This document shows, piece after piece, positions 1 through 8,847 of a DNA stretch of 64,000 nucleotides. The stretch is from the NCBI RefSeq assembly GCF_004327355.1, contig NZ_QJUM01000020.1, positions 61,269-125,268 on the forward strand. Reading direction: 5' to 3'. Position 1 is the stretch's first letter, and each line of letters starts with the position of its first letter. The position numbers and the translations under genes were made by a program. The stretch is from Phytopseudomonas dryadis (lineage in GTDB: Bacteria > Pseudomonadota > Gammaproteobacteria > Pseudomonadales > Pseudomonadaceae). The notes beneath the pieces were generated by a model. It was not told where the DNA came from, did no database searches, and saw only the letters and a list, made by a program, of their open reading frames with translations.

Positions 1-1
1 T

Positions 2-769
2 CTGGTATGTGGTGATAACGCGGTAGCGGCCGTGACCCATGTGATCGGCCGGCAGGCCGCCGAGGCTGGCTTGCGCGTGTTGCGCGACGATCTGGCGGTC
101 GGTCCGCTGGGCGACGTGGACATGCCGCCCTGTAGCGCCCGCGTGGCTTTCTGGAGCGCGGTATGGCCCGAGGGGGTGACGCCGGTGCCGGATTTCGCCA
201 CGGAATTGCCCGCCGATGCGCGCTGGATCGCCGGGCTCGCCCGGCAGGAGAGGCCGGTGACCCTGTGGCACGGCGACAGTGCCAGCGAGCAATTGCTGCT
301 GGCGCGGGTCGCCCATGCTCTCGAAGGCAGCCCACTGGCGTTATGGGAAGTGCCCTGCGGCAGCGGCGACAGCCGCGTCGAGACGCGCAAGGCGGTGGCC
401 ATGCATCGCCCCGAGGAACTGGCGGCATTGGCCCGACCGCGCGAGGTCGATGCCGCGCGGCGCCGCTTCCTGGCCGCGCAATGGCGCGCTGGGCTGGCGG
501 ACAACGCGCTGATCCGCCGCTGGCAGGCGAATGCCTTCCACGGCGAGGACTACCAGGTTATCGACGCTGCCCTGCTGCATCATGCTTCCGCCGAGGAGCA
601 GCCGCTGGCGCGACTGATGGCCGAGGTGATGGCGCGCAACGACGGTTTCTTCGCCAGCGATTACTTCCTGTTCTGGCGTGCCCGTGAGCTGGTAGCGGCG
701 GGGCACTTGCAACTGACCAGGGAGAGTGGAGAGCATGGCTATGCTGGATTGCAGGTACGCCGATCCTAG
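2..769 (+). CDS. DUF1835/DUF3658-type protein, 5' end outside the window
   Basis: The frame is open from base 2 and begins L-V-C-G-D-N, which resembles the usual N-terminal H-V-x-x-G-D motif of DUF1835 proteins. The true start is therefore just upstream of the window and the GTG at 32 is probably internal. About 255 codons are visible. The C-terminal half (W-R-A-G-L, then A-R-N-D-G-F-F-A-S-D-Y-F-L) fits the DUF3658 partner domain. The function of the family is unknown. The stop codon TAG at 767-769 lies inside the CTAG that starts the neighbouring inverted-repeat element, so the C-terminus may have been changed by that insertion. The family call is from memory of the motif. Confidence 0.7.
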   Translation: MVCGDNAVAAVTHVIGRQAAEAGLRVLRDDLAVGPLGDVDMPPCSARVAFWSAVWPEGVTPVPDFATELPADARWIAGLARQERPVTLWHGDSASEQLLLARVAHALEGSPLALWEVPCGSGDSRVETRKAVAMHRPEELAALARPREVDAARRRFLAAQWRAGLADNALIRRWQANAFHGEDYQVIDAALLHHASAEEQPLARLMAEVMARNDGFFASDYFLFWRARELVAAGHLQLTRESGEHGYAGLQVRRS

Positions 770-1124
770 TGTCGCGTCAACCCTGAAATGCCGGACGTAG
801 ATACCGCCTCGCCCCGAGACCTTGCCATGCCGTTCGGAGTCGGCGTGCCCATTGGTAGGCGTGTCGCCCCCTGCGCGAATCGATGGCGGCCGCCACCCGA
901 TATCGGTGCCGTGCGCACCATTCGCTCCGGGTCGGGGCTCCTACGCTAGCGCGGCAAACCGCCGACCGTGTAGGAGCGCCGCCCCCGGCGCGATGCGATG
1001 GCGGCCATCCCGCAGAGTCCGTGGTGTGGTCACCATTCGCCGCGGGGGCGCGGCTCCTACGCTAATGCGGCCCGCCCCCTACGAGAAGCCGTTCAACCGT
1101 CAGTTGGCCTGTGACGCGACCCAG
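766..1124. mobile_element. Decayed MITE-like element with two REP units
   Basis: The left end, CTAGTGTCGCGTCAACC, matches the ends of the better preserved element at 36111-36374. A degraded right end (GTGACGCGACCCAG, the reverse complement of a similar sequence) is seen at 1111-1124. Inside are two imperfect palindromes bounded by GTAGG and CTCCTAC, at about 855-944 and 970-1060, of the same family as the REP arrays elsewhere in the window. No coding sequence is visible between 770 and 1206. The left end is clear; the right boundary is uncertain. Confidence 0.45.
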
Positions 1125-1206
1125 GGTCCGAGCGCGTGGCGCCAGGGTAGGTTGCTGGGCCGCACCGGCTGCGAATAGCGTGGCCAGCGCGGGTGATGGA
1201 TGGCGC

Positions 1207-1998
1207 TCAGCCGCGAAAGAACTCCCCCGGTGTGGCGCCGAACTGCTGACGAAAGGCGGCGATGAAGGCCGAGGTGGAATCGTAGCCGCAGAGCAGGGCC
1301 ACGTCGGTGACGCGCTGGCCCTGCTCCAGCGGCGTGAGGGCGCCGAGCAGGCGCAGGCGCTGGCGCCAGGCGCGGAAGGTCAGGCCGGTGTCGCGCAGGA
1401 ACAGGCGGCTCAGGGTCTTTTCCGAGGTACCCAGCCGCTCGCCCCAGGCCGCCAGGGTGCGGTCGTCGTCCGGCTGCGCCTGCAGGCGGCGGCACAGGGT
1501 GCGCAGGCGCGGATCGCTCGGCAGCGGCAGCGACAGGTGCACCTGGGGGGCGGCGCGCAGGCGGTCGAGCAACACCTGGGCCAGGCGCCCCTCGGCGCCC
1601 TGTTCGTCATATTCCACCGGCAGTTGGCTGAAGCTGCGGATCAGCTCGCGGGTCAGGGCGTCGACACCCAGCACCCGGCAACTGCCGGGTTGCGGATCGG
1701 CGCTGCCATCGTCCAGGTAGAGGCTGCGCATCTCGGTATGCGGCGAGCTGTGCACCTCGTGTTCGAGGCCGGCGGGAATCCAGATCGCGCGCTGCGGCGG
1801 CGCAACGAAACTGCCCGCCGCGGTATGCACGTGCAGCACGCCCTGGATGGCATAGGTCAGCTGTACCCAGGGGTGGCTGTGGCGCGGCGTGCCGGTCTGG
1901 CGGATCAGCGATTCGTTGCGCGCGTAGAGCGGGCGCGGCAGGCGATCGAGCTGGGGCACGCTGCGTTCGGTGACGCTGTGATGTCCGTTCGGCGACAT
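1207..1998 (-). CDS. AraC-family transcriptional regulator (cupin plus HTH)
   Basis: This 263-residue protein has an N-terminal cupin-like sensor part (H-S-H-P-W-V-Q-L near residues 40-47, then a P-P-x-x-A-I-W-I-P-x-x-x-x-H segment) and a C-terminal AraC double helix-turn-helix (A-L-L-C-G-Y-D-S-T-S-A-F-I-A-A-F, ending F-G-x-T-P-G-E-F). The layout is that of the NimR/YeaM-like group, whose members often control an adjacent exporter gene. It is transcribed divergently from the symporter-like gene at 2099 with about 100 bp between them, so it probably regulates that gene. The effector is unknown. Confidence 0.85.
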   Translation of the reverse strand: MSPNGHHSVTERSVPQLDRLPRPLYARNESLIRQTGTPRHSHPWVQLTYAIQGVLHVHTAAGSFVAPPQRAIWIPAGLEHEVHSSPHTEMRSLYLDDGSADPQPGSCRVLGVDALTRELIRSFSQLPVEYDEQGAEGRLAQVLLDRLRAAPQVHLSLPLPSDPRLRTLCRRLQAQPDDDRTLAAWGERLGTSEKTLSRLFLRDTGLTFRAWRQRLRLLGALTPLEQGQRVTDVALLCGYDSTSAFIAAFRQQFGATPGEFFRG

Positions 1999-2098
1999 GA
2001 TCTGGCTTTATGGCGTTAGTCGGCAATGACGGCTCAGGGTAGAGTGAGCGCCTTTGCATGGCAACCGCGCTTGCCTTCGTTCGTTCGGAATCCTGCCC

Positions 2099-3091
2099 AT
2101 GGCCCGCTCCCGTCTGCTCCCCGACAACTTCACCCTGACCCTGGTCGCCGTCGTCGCCACTGCCACCCTGCTGCCCGTCAGCGGCGATACCGCCGTGGTC
2201 TTCGGCTGGGTCACCAACCTGGCCATCGCCTTGCTGTTCTTCCTGCATGGCGCCAAGCTGTCGCGTGAAGCCATCGTCGCCGGAGCCGGGCACTGGCGCC
2301 TGCACCTGCTGGTGTTCAGTTGCACCTTCATCCTCTTCCCCCTGCTGGGCCTGGCGCTCAAGCCACTGCTGTCGCCCATGATCGGCACCGAGCTGTACCT
2401 GGGCATGCTCTACCTGTGCGCGCTGCCGGCCACGGTGCAGTCGGCCATTGCCTTCACCTCCCTGGCGCGCGGCAATATCCCGGCGGCGATCTGCAGCGCG
2501 GCGGCCTCCAGCCTGTTCGGCATCTTCCTCACCCCCTTGCTGGTGGCGTTGCTGATGGACGTGCACGGCGACGGGGGGTCGACCCTGGACGCCATCGGCA
2601 AGATCACCCTGCAACTGCTGGTGCCCTTCATCGCCGGGCAGATCGCCCGACGCTGGATCGGCGCCTGGGTGGGGCGCAACAAGAACTGGCTGAAGTACGT
2701 CGATCAGAGCTCGATTCTGCTGGTGGTCTACACCGCCTTCAGCGAGGCGGTGGTCGGCGGGCTGTGGCAACAGGTGTCCTGGCCGACGCTGGCGGCGCTG
2801 GTGTTCGCCTGCTGTCTGTTGCTGGCGCTGGCGCTGATCGCCACCAGCCTGCTGGGCCGGTGGTGCGGCTTCGACCTGGAGGACCGCATCACCATTCTCT
2901 TCTGCGGCTCGAAGAAGAGCCTGGCCACCGGCGTGCCGATGGCCCAGGTACTGTTCGCCGGTAGCAGCATCGGTCTGATGATCCTGCCGATGATGCTGTT
3001 CCACCAGATCCAGCTGATGGTCTGCGCAGTGCTCGCCCAGCGCTACGCCCGGCGGCCGGAGGCGACCGTGCCGGGGCCGTTGACCGAGTAA
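2099..3091 (+). CDS. Bile acid:sodium symporter (SBF/YfeH) family membrane protein
   Basis: This is a polytopic inner-membrane protein of 330 residues with about ten hydrophobic segments. Typical features of the SBF-like YfeH group are the N-terminal R-L-L-P-D-N-F, the segment L-F-F-L-H-G-A-K-L-S-R-E near residues 44-55, and the late motif C-G-S-K-K-S-L-A-T-G-V-P. The ATG at 2099 was preferred over one 15 codons upstream because it starts the family-typical M-A-R-S-R-L-L-P-D-N. Members are predicted secondary transporters of organic anions. It is divergent from the AraC-type gene at 1207-1998, its likely regulator. The substrate is not predictable. Confidence 0.85.
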   Translation: MARSRLLPDNFTLTLVAVVATATLLPVSGDTAVVFGWVTNLAIALLFFLHGAKLSREAIVAGAGHWRLHLLVFSCTFILFPLLGLALKPLLSPMIGTELYLGMLYLCALPATVQSAIAFTSLARGNIPAAICSAAASSLFGIFLTPLLVALLMDVHGDGGSTLDAIGKITLQLLVPFIAGQIARRWIGAWVGRNKNWLKYVDQSSILLVVYTAFSEAVVGGLWQQVSWPTLAALVFACCLLLALALIATSLLGRWCGFDLEDRITILFCGSKKSLATGVPMAQVLFAGSSIGLMILPMMLFHQIQLMVCAVLAQRYARRPEATVPGPLTE

Positions 3092-3483
3092 CGGCATGCC
3101 GTGCAGGCCTTTGCTGTGCATCGGCCTGCGGCTCACGCCCGGATCGCCGCGACCAGCCGTTGGCGCGGCCACTGATGCCGTTCACCCGGCCCGCGGGACG
3201 TCACCCTCATCCTCCTGCAGACGGCTCGAAAGGGGCCAGGCCTGTCGCAGACACCCTTCGCAGGCTGCGCTGCCGGCTCATGTCTGCGCGGTTTTGTCGG
3301 CGCCCCTGCAACACCTTTCCTAGAGCGCTCGCGGCACCCTGCCGAAATGATCGGTATGATCAAATTTCTTTCTTTATATGATCGTATCGATCATTTTATG
3401 TAACCGTTCATCGGATTAAGGTCGACATTTTTGATTGATTCGATCAAAAGTGGTGACCATAAAAATCAAAACGGAGCTATCCG
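3092..3483. other. Gene-free control region upstream of the sugar-acid cluster
   Basis: No convincing gene is seen. The first 250 bases are GC-rich and featureless apart from a short CGGCATGCCG palindrome just after the symporter stop codon. The last 130 bases are strikingly AT-rich for this genome and carry three GATC-centred inverted repeats (listed separately), so this is the likely promoter and operator region of the operon beginning at 3484. Confidence 0.6.
3348..3449. promoter_or_regulatory. Three inverted repeats, candidate operators
   Basis: Three inverted repeats with related cores are visible. TGATC-5-GATCA lies at 3348-3362, ATGATCG-TAT-CGATCAT at 3378-3394 (perfect 7-base arms), and TTTTGATT-5-GATCAAAA at 3429-3449 (one mismatch). 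They sit in AT-rich DNA just upstream of 3484. The simplest reading is binding sites for the cluster's own DeoR-type regulator (10436-11197), but that link is inference. Confidence 0.45.
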
Positions 3484-4359
3484 ATGAACTTCACAGGCAT
3501 TGTCCCCGCACTCGTCACCCCGTTCACGGCGCGTCAGGAAGTGGATGAGGCCGCGCTGGGCGGGCTGATCGAGAGCCTGATCGATGCGGGCGTTCACGGC
3601 TTGTTCGTGCTGGGTACCAACGGCGAGTTCTTCGCCCTTCGCGAGGACGAGAAGGTGCGCATCGCGCGCCTCACGGTCGAGGCCGCAGCCGGCCGCGTTC
3701 CGGTGATCGCCGGCACCGGCGCCTTCGCCACGCGTGACGTGATCGAGCTGAACGGCAAGATGGCCGACGTCGGCGTTCAGGCACTGTCGGTCATCACGCC
3801 GTTCTTCAATGCGCTCAGCCAGAGCGAACTGATCACCCACTACGAGACCGTCGCCGACGCCTCCGCGCTGCCGATCATGATGTACAACATCCCGGCCAAG
3901 ACCGGCATGTCCATCGGCATTCAGGCCGTCGCCACGCTGTCGCAGCATCCGCAGATCAGGGGCATCAAGGACAGCGCCGGCAACTTCGACAACCTCGTGC
4001 AGATGATCCGCTACCGCAGCGACGACTTCGCCGTGTTCGCCGGCACCGATTCGCTCATCTACTGGAACCTGCTGGCCGGCGGCGACGGTGCCGTGGCCGC
4101 TACGGCCAATGCCGTGCCGAACCTGGTCATGTCCATCTGGACGCATTTCCAGGCCGGCGACCATGCCGCCGCCCGTGCGGCCCAGGAGGCCCTGCGACCG
4201 CTGCGGGACGCCTTCGCCCTGGGCACCATGCCGGTCGTGCTCAAGAAAGCCACGGATCTGCTCAACGTCCCGGTGGGGCCCTGTCGCGCGCCGACCGCGG
4301 CGCTCGACGAGGCCACGCTGCAGCGGCTCGAAGGGCTGCTGTCCGTCTACCGTCGCTGA
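3484..4359 (+). CDS. DapA-family (class I) aldolase/lyase
   Basis: This 291-residue protein of the dihydrodipicolinate synthase/N-acetylneuraminate lyase superfamily has the G-T-N-G-E motif at 44-48, the conserved Tyr134 in Y-N-I-P and the Schiff-base Lys162 in I-K-D-S-A-G. It should catalyse aldol addition or cleavage with a 2-oxo acid. As first gene of a sugar-acid catabolic operon it is much more likely a catabolic lyase or dehydratase than a lysine-biosynthesis enzyme. An ACGGAG ribosome site precedes the ATG. The next start lies 15 bases after the stop. The exact substrate cannot be read from the sequence. Confidence 0.88.
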   Translation: MNFTGIVPALVTPFTARQEVDEAALGGLIESLIDAGVHGLFVLGTNGEFFALREDEKVRIARLTVEAAAGRVPVIAGTGAFATRDVIELNGKMADVGVQALSVITPFFNALSQSELITHYETVADASALPIMMYNIPAKTGMSIGIQAVATLSQHPQIRGIKDSAGNFDNLVQMIRYRSDDFAVFAGTDSLIYWNLLAGGDGAVAATANAVPNLVMSIWTHFQAGDHAAARAAQEALRPLRDAFALGTMPVVLKKATDLLNVPVGPCRAPTAALDEATLQRLEGLLSVYRR

Positions 4360-4374
4360 TTGCCGGAGAACGCC

Positions 4375-5541
4375 ATGTCCCTCTACCACTTCCAGACCGT
4401 CAAGCACATCGTCCACGGCGCGCAGAGTCTGAACACCCTGGGCGACCGCCTCGGCCTGCTCGACACGTCGCTGCAGCGGGTGGTGCTGGTGACCCAGAAC
4501 GCCATGCACCGCCTCGCTGTGACGACGCGGGTCGTCGGGGCGTTGCAGCAGCGCGGCATCGCGGTGACGGTGGTCGACGAGGTCGAGATCGAACCGACGC
4601 TGGATAATATCGAAGGCGTGTTCCGCCGCCAGATCGCGCCCCATGCGCCGGACGCGCTGATCGCCATCGGCGGCGGCAGCGTGCTGGACGCCGCCAAGCT
4701 GTTCTCGGTCATGCTGACCAACGACACCCCGCTCAGGGACATGCTCGGCATCGACCGGGTCGGCCGCCCCGGCAAGCCGACGGTGCTGGTGCCGACCACC
4801 TCGGGCACCGGCTCGGAGGTGACGCCCAACGCCATCGTCACCCTCCCGGACGAGGAGCTCAAGGTCGGTGTCGTCAGCCGTCACCTGCTCCCGGCCCTGG
4901 TGATCCTCGACCCGATCCTGACCCTCGGCCTGCCCAAACCCATCACCGCCGCCACCGGCATGGATGCGTTCACCCATGCGCTGGAATCCTTCATTTCCAC
5001 CAAGGCGAACCCGCTCAGCGACACCTTCGCCCTGGAGTCCATGCGCCTGATCGCCGGCAGCATCGTCGAAGCCTACCGCCAGCCCGACTCGGTGCGCGCC
5101 CGTGGCGACATGCTGCTGGGCTCGATGTACGGTGGCCTCGCCCTCACCGCCGCCGGTACCGCCGCGGTGCACGCGCTGGCCTATCCGCTGGGCGGCAAGT
5201 TCCACGTCACCCACGGTGTCGCCAACGCCATGCTGCTGCCCCACGTGATGGCCTTCAACATGGACAGCTGCGCCGCGCGCCTCAAGCGCGCCGCCTGCGT
5301 GTGCGGCATCGCCCGTGACGGAGACAGCGACGAAAGCGCCGCCCGCGCGCTCATCGAGCAGATCGGCGCCTGGACGGCCACCCTCGAGATCCCGCAGAAC
5401 CTGCGCGATTTCGGGGTGGCCGAAGAACACCTGGCGGACATGGCCGTCGCCGCCTCCAAGGTCACGCGGCTGATGGTCAACAACCCCAAGGCCCTGAGCC
5501 TGGACGACATACAGGCCCTCTACCGGCGACTGCTGCCATGA
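4375..5541 (+). CDS. Iron-containing alcohol dehydrogenase
   Basis: This 388-residue group III (iron-dependent) alcohol dehydrogenase has the NAD(P)-binding G-G-G-S at 99-102, P-T-T-S-G-T-G-S-E-V-T at 140-150, and the four metal ligands Asp197, His201, His266 and His280. The ATG at 4375 follows a GGAGAA ribosome site, so it was chosen over an in-frame TTG at 4360. Its stop overlaps the start of the next gene (ATGA), implying translational coupling. In this operon it probably oxidises or reduces a hydroxy acid or aldehyde intermediate; the substrate is unknown. Confidence 0.9.
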   Translation: MSLYHFQTVKHIVHGAQSLNTLGDRLGLLDTSLQRVVLVTQNAMHRLAVTTRVVGALQQRGIAVTVVDEVEIEPTLDNIEGVFRRQIAPHAPDALIAIGGGSVLDAAKLFSVMLTNDTPLRDMLGIDRVGRPGKPTVLVPTTSGTGSEVTPNAIVTLPDEELKVGVVSRHLLPALVILDPILTLGLPKPITAATGMDAFTHALESFISTKANPLSDTFALESMRLIAGSIVEAYRQPDSVRARGDMLLGSMYGGLALTAAGTAAVHALAYPLGGKFHVTHGVANAMLLPHVMAFNMDSCAARLKRAACVCGIARDGDSDESAARALIEQIGAWTATLEIPQNLRDFGVAEEHLADMAVAASKVTRLMVNNPKALSLDDIQALYRRLLP

Positions 5542-6791
5542 GCGCTGGCCTGCTGATCGTCGCCGACGACCTCTCCGGCGCCGCCGACTGCGCGGCCGGA
5601 TTCGCCCGCCGGCTGAGCACCCGCGTGCTGCTGGATGGCTCGGCGGCACGGCTGTCCGAGGTCACGGCCCTGGATCTCGACACCCGCCGCCTGACGCCCC
5701 GCGAGGCGGCGCGGGCGAACCGGGCCATCGTCGAGTCGGGCGCATGCGCCGGGCTGGCCCTGTACAAGAAGATCGACTCCACCCTGCGTGGCAATGTCGC
5801 CGCCGAAGTCGCCGCGCTCGGTGGACGGGGCATGGCGCTGGTGGCGCCGGCGTTCCCCGCCATGGGCCGCACCACGCGGGGCGCCGTCCAGTACGTCGAC
5901 GGCGTGCCGGTGGACCGCTCCGATGTCTGGAGCAACGAACACCTCACTGGCAGCGCCCACCTCGTGACCCTGCTGGAGGCGCAGGGCCTGCGCTGCGCCC
6001 ACCTCGACCTGGAGCAGGTCCGCGCCAGCGGCACCCTGGAGGAGCGGCTACGCCAGCACCTGCTGGATGGTGTGCACGCCGTCATCGGCGACGCCGAGAC
6101 GGATGCCGACCTGCAGGCCCTGGCCCAGGCATCCGCGCCCCTGCGTGAGCGGCTCTACTGGGTCGGCTCGGCGGGCCTGGCCCAGCACCTGCCCGCGGCG
6201 CTCGGCTACCCGGCGGAGCGGGCGCTGGAGGCCAATCCGCAGGGCCCGATCCTGACGGTGGTCGGCAGCATGTCCCGGCATTCCCAGGGGCAGGCCGAAT
6301 ACCTGCTGTCGCGAAGCGGCCAGGCGCACGAACGCCTCGATCCCCGGCTGTTGCTGGCCGCCGGCCGCCAGGCCGACCGCGAGGCGCTGGCCGAGCGCCT
6401 GCGCGCGCGGCTCGCCAGTGGAGCCGACCTGCTCGTCAGCCTGGCCCAGGAACATCGCGACCCGGCCCAGGCCACCCTGCTCTCGGCGTCCCTCGCACGG
6501 CTGCTGCAGGGCGCGTTGGGCGAAGCCGGTTCGCTGATCGCCACGGGCGGGGAAACCGCCCGCGCCGTGCTGAGCGCTGCCGGCATCGACGCTCTGCGTG
6601 TCCATGGCGAACTGCTGCCGGGTGTCGTGCTGTCGTCCGCCGCCTACCAGGGGCGGCGTCTCGGCGTCGTCACCAAGGCCGGCGGCTTCGGCCAGCCCGA
6701 CACCCTGCAGCGTGCCTGGAGCGCCCTGCAGGCCGACGCCGCAACCCGCACCGACACGCCGTTTACGCTAGAGGAACCCCAGCATGTCTGA
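5538..6791 (+). CDS. DUF1537 four-carbon acid sugar kinase
   Basis: This 417-residue protein starts with the family motif V-A-D-D-L-S-G-A-A-D (residues 8-17, with paired Asp10-Asp11). It has the C-terminal nucleotide-binding part T-G-G-E-T-A-R-A and G-V-V-L-S-S. DUF1537 proteins are established ATP-dependent kinases of D-threonate, L-threonate or D-erythronate, phosphorylating O4. It overlaps the dehydrogenase gene before it by 4 bases and pdxA2 after it by 8. Pairing with PdxA2 and the absence of otnC/otnI-like genes favour a D-threonate-type route, but the stereochemistry of the substrate is inference. Confidence 0.88.
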   Translation: MSAGLLIVADDLSGAADCAAGFARRLSTRVLLDGSAARLSEVTALDLDTRRLTPREAARANRAIVESGACAGLALYKKIDSTLRGNVAAEVAALGGRGMALVAPAFPAMGRTTRGAVQYVDGVPVDRSDVWSNEHLTGSAHLVTLLEAQGLRCAHLDLEQVRASGTLEERLRQHLLDGVHAVIGDAETDADLQALAQASAPLRERLYWVGSAGLAQHLPAALGYPAERALEANPQGPILTVVGSMSRHSQGQAEYLLSRSGQAHERLDPRLLLAAGRQADREALAERLRARLASGADLLVSLAQEHRDPAQATLLSASLARLLQGALGEAGSLIATGGETARAVLSAAGIDALRVHGELLPGVVLSSAAYQGRRLGVVTKAGGFGQPDTLQRAWSALQADAATRTDTPFTLEEPQHV

Positions 6792-7797
6792 GCGCCCCGT
6801 CATCGGGATCACCATGGGCGATGCCGCCGGCATCGGCCCCGAGATCATCATGAAATCCCTGGGCCACGCCTCCGTCTACGCGCTCTGCCGTCCGCTGGTC
6901 ATCGGCGACGCCCGGCGCCTGGCGGACGCCAACCGCATCGTCGGCGGCACGCTGCAGGTGAACGCCATCGAGCACCCGGAGCAGGCGCGCTTCCAGCCGG
7001 GCGTCGTCGACTGCATCGACCTTGGTCTGATCCCGCAGGACCTGCCCTACGGCCGGCTGTCGCCGATCGCCGGCGACGCCGCCTTCCGCTACATCGAGCG
7101 TACCGTGGAACTGACCCGCGACGGCCTGCTGGACGCCATCTGCACCGCGCCGCTGAACAAGGAAGCGCTGCATGCCGGCGGCCACCTGTTTCCCGGCCAC
7201 ACCGAGATGCTGGCGCACCTGACCGGTGTCGAGGAGGTCTCGATGATGCTGATGACGCCCATCCTGCGCGTCATCCACGTCACCACCCACATCGGCATCC
7301 TCGACGCCATCGCCCGGATCGAGCCGGGCCTGGTCCGCCGCACCATCGAACGCGCCCACGAGACGCTGCTGCGCGCCGGCATCGACGACCCGCTGATCGC
7401 GGTCTGCGGCATCAACCCGCACGCCGGCGAGAACGGCCTGTTCGGCTACGGCGAGGAGGCCAGCAAGATCCAGCCGGCCATCGAGGAACTGCGCGCCCGC
7501 GGCTGGCGCGTGGAAGGCCCGCTGCCGGCGGACACGCTGTTCTTCCGCGCCGGCCGCGGCGACTTCGACGCGGTGGTCGCGATGTACCACGACCAGGGCC
7601 ATGGCCCGGTGAAGGTCATGGGCCTGGAAGCCGGGGTGAACATCACCATCGGCCTGCCGGTGATCCGCACCTCGGTGGATCACGGCACCGCCTTCGACAT
7701 CGCCGGCCAGGGCATCGCCGACGAACGCAGCCTCATCGAAGCGTTGCGCCAGGCGGTCGAGCTGGCCACGCGCAAACGGAGCAACCGCAGCCCCTGA
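6784..7797 (+). CDS. pdxA2: PdxA2-type 4-phospho-sugar-acid dehydrogenase
   Basis: This 337-residue PdxA homologue opens with G-I-T-M-G-D-A-A-G-I-G-P-E. The metal ligands expected for the family are His169, His213 and His269, and the phosphate/substrate pair His139-Thr140 lies in P-G-H-T-E. Unlike vitamin B6 PdxA, PdxA2 enzymes next to DUF1537 kinases oxidise 4-phospho-D-threonate (or the erythronate isomer); decarboxylation then gives dihydroxyacetone phosphate. Position directly after, and overlapping, the kinase gene supports this role rather than pyridoxal synthesis. All expected active-site residues are present. Confidence 0.88.
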   Translation: MSERPVIGITMGDAAGIGPEIIMKSLGHASVYALCRPLVIGDARRLADANRIVGGTLQVNAIEHPEQARFQPGVVDCIDLGLIPQDLPYGRLSPIAGDAAFRYIERTVELTRDGLLDAICTAPLNKEALHAGGHLFPGHTEMLAHLTGVEEVSMMLMTPILRVIHVTTHIGILDAIARIEPGLVRRTIERAHETLLRAGIDDPLIAVCGINPHAGENGLFGYGEEASKIQPAIEELRARGWRVEGPLPADTLFFRAGRGDFDAVVAMYHDQGHGPVKVMGLEAGVNITIGLPVIRTSVDHGTAFDIAGQGIADERSLIEALRQAVELATRKRSNRSP

Positions 7798-7850
7798 AAA
7801 CCCTGCGCCCAGACCGACCGCTCCCACAAGAACAATACGGAGATCCAGCC

Positions 7851-8798
7851 ATGCGCGTTGTCAGCACATCGCCTTCTTTCGCCCAGTATTCCCAGGCGCC
7901 ACTGGCGTTACTGGCCGAGCACGGCATCGACTGCCTCAGACTTGCCGCCGACCTCACGCAAGAGGCCTTCATCGAACAGGCCAGGGACGCGCAGGCCGCC
8001 ATCGTGGCGTTCACCCCCATCAGCGCCCGTGTGCTGGATGCGCTGCCGAACCTTCGCCTCGTCTGCAAGCATGGCGTCGGTGTGGACAACATCGACCTCG
8101 ACGCCGCCCGCGAACGCGGCGTGTGGGTCTGCAACGTGCCCGGCGCCAACCGGCACGCCGTGGCGGATTTCACTTTCGCGCTGCTGCTGGCGCTGGCCCG
8201 GCGCATTCCCCAGGCGGATCGGCTCACCCGCCTTGGCGAGTGGCCACGGCTGTTCGGCGTCGGCGTGCATGGCAAGACCCTGGGCATCGTCGGGCTCGGT
8301 AACATCGGCCGGGAAGTGGCGCGCAGGGCGTGCGGCTTCGATATGCAGGTACTGGCCCATGAACCCTATCCCACGCCCGGCCTGGAGGCTCAGCTCGGCG
8401 TCGAGCTGTGCTCGCTGGACGAGCTCTGCGCCCGTAGCGATTTCATCAGCCTGCACGTGGGCCTGGATGCCGCTACCCGGCATCTGATCGATGCCGCCGC
8501 GCTGGCCCGGATGAAGCCCGGCGCCATGCTGATCAACGCCGCGCGAGGCGGCGTCGTCGACGAAGACGCGCTGCATGCGGCACTGCGCGACGGCAGGATC
8601 GCCGGCGCCGCGCTCGATGCCTTCGAGCAGGAGCCGCCCTATGGGAGCGCGCTGCTCGGCCTCGATTCGGTGATCGCCACCTCGCACATCGCGGGATACA
8701 CGGAGGAGGCCCTGACTGCCCTGAGCCTCGCCTGTGTCGACAACGTCATCCGTGTCGCCCGGGGCGAGACCCCGCTCAATGTCGTCAACGCAACGTAA
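7851..8798 (+). CDS. D-isomer-specific 2-hydroxyacid dehydrogenase
   Basis: This 315-residue NAD(P)-dependent oxidoreductase is of the phosphoglycerate dehydrogenase type without a C-terminal regulatory domain. The Rossmann motif G-L-G-N-I-G is at 148-153, and the catalytic triad is Arg232 (A-A-R-G-G), Glu261 (E-Q-E-P-P) and His279 (S-H-I-A-G). A GGAGAT ribosome site precedes the ATG, 53 bases after pdxA2. It probably interconverts a hydroxy acid and its oxo acid within the same pathway, for example to feed a second substrate or epimer to the kinase. Which step it performs is not evident. Confidence 0.85.
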   Translation: MRVVSTSPSFAQYSQAPLALLAEHGIDCLRLAADLTQEAFIEQARDAQAAIVAFTPISARVLDALPNLRLVCKHGVGVDNIDLDAARERGVWVCNVPGANRHAVADFTFALLLALARRIPQADRLTRLGEWPRLFGVGVHGKTLGIVGLGNIGREVARRACGFDMQVLAHEPYPTPGLEAQLGVELCSLDELCARSDFISLHVGLDAATRHLIDAAALARMKPGAMLINAARGGVVDEDALHAALRDGRIAGAALDAFEQEPPYGSALLGLDSVIATSHIAGYTEEALTALSLACVDNVIRVARGETPLNVVNAT

Positions 8799-8847
8799 GC
8801 CGACGACTTCCGTCCACGCACCTTGCACAACGAAAAAGGCAGCCACC

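Noticed and set aside
822..1178. Small frame between the DUF1835 and AraC genes
   Set aside because: It lies wholly within the REP-containing element and has no ribosome site.
3096..3381. Small frames between the symporter gene and the sugar-acid operon
   Set aside because: No ribosome site, no family features and composition typical of random GC-rich sequence; the region ends in operator-like DNA.
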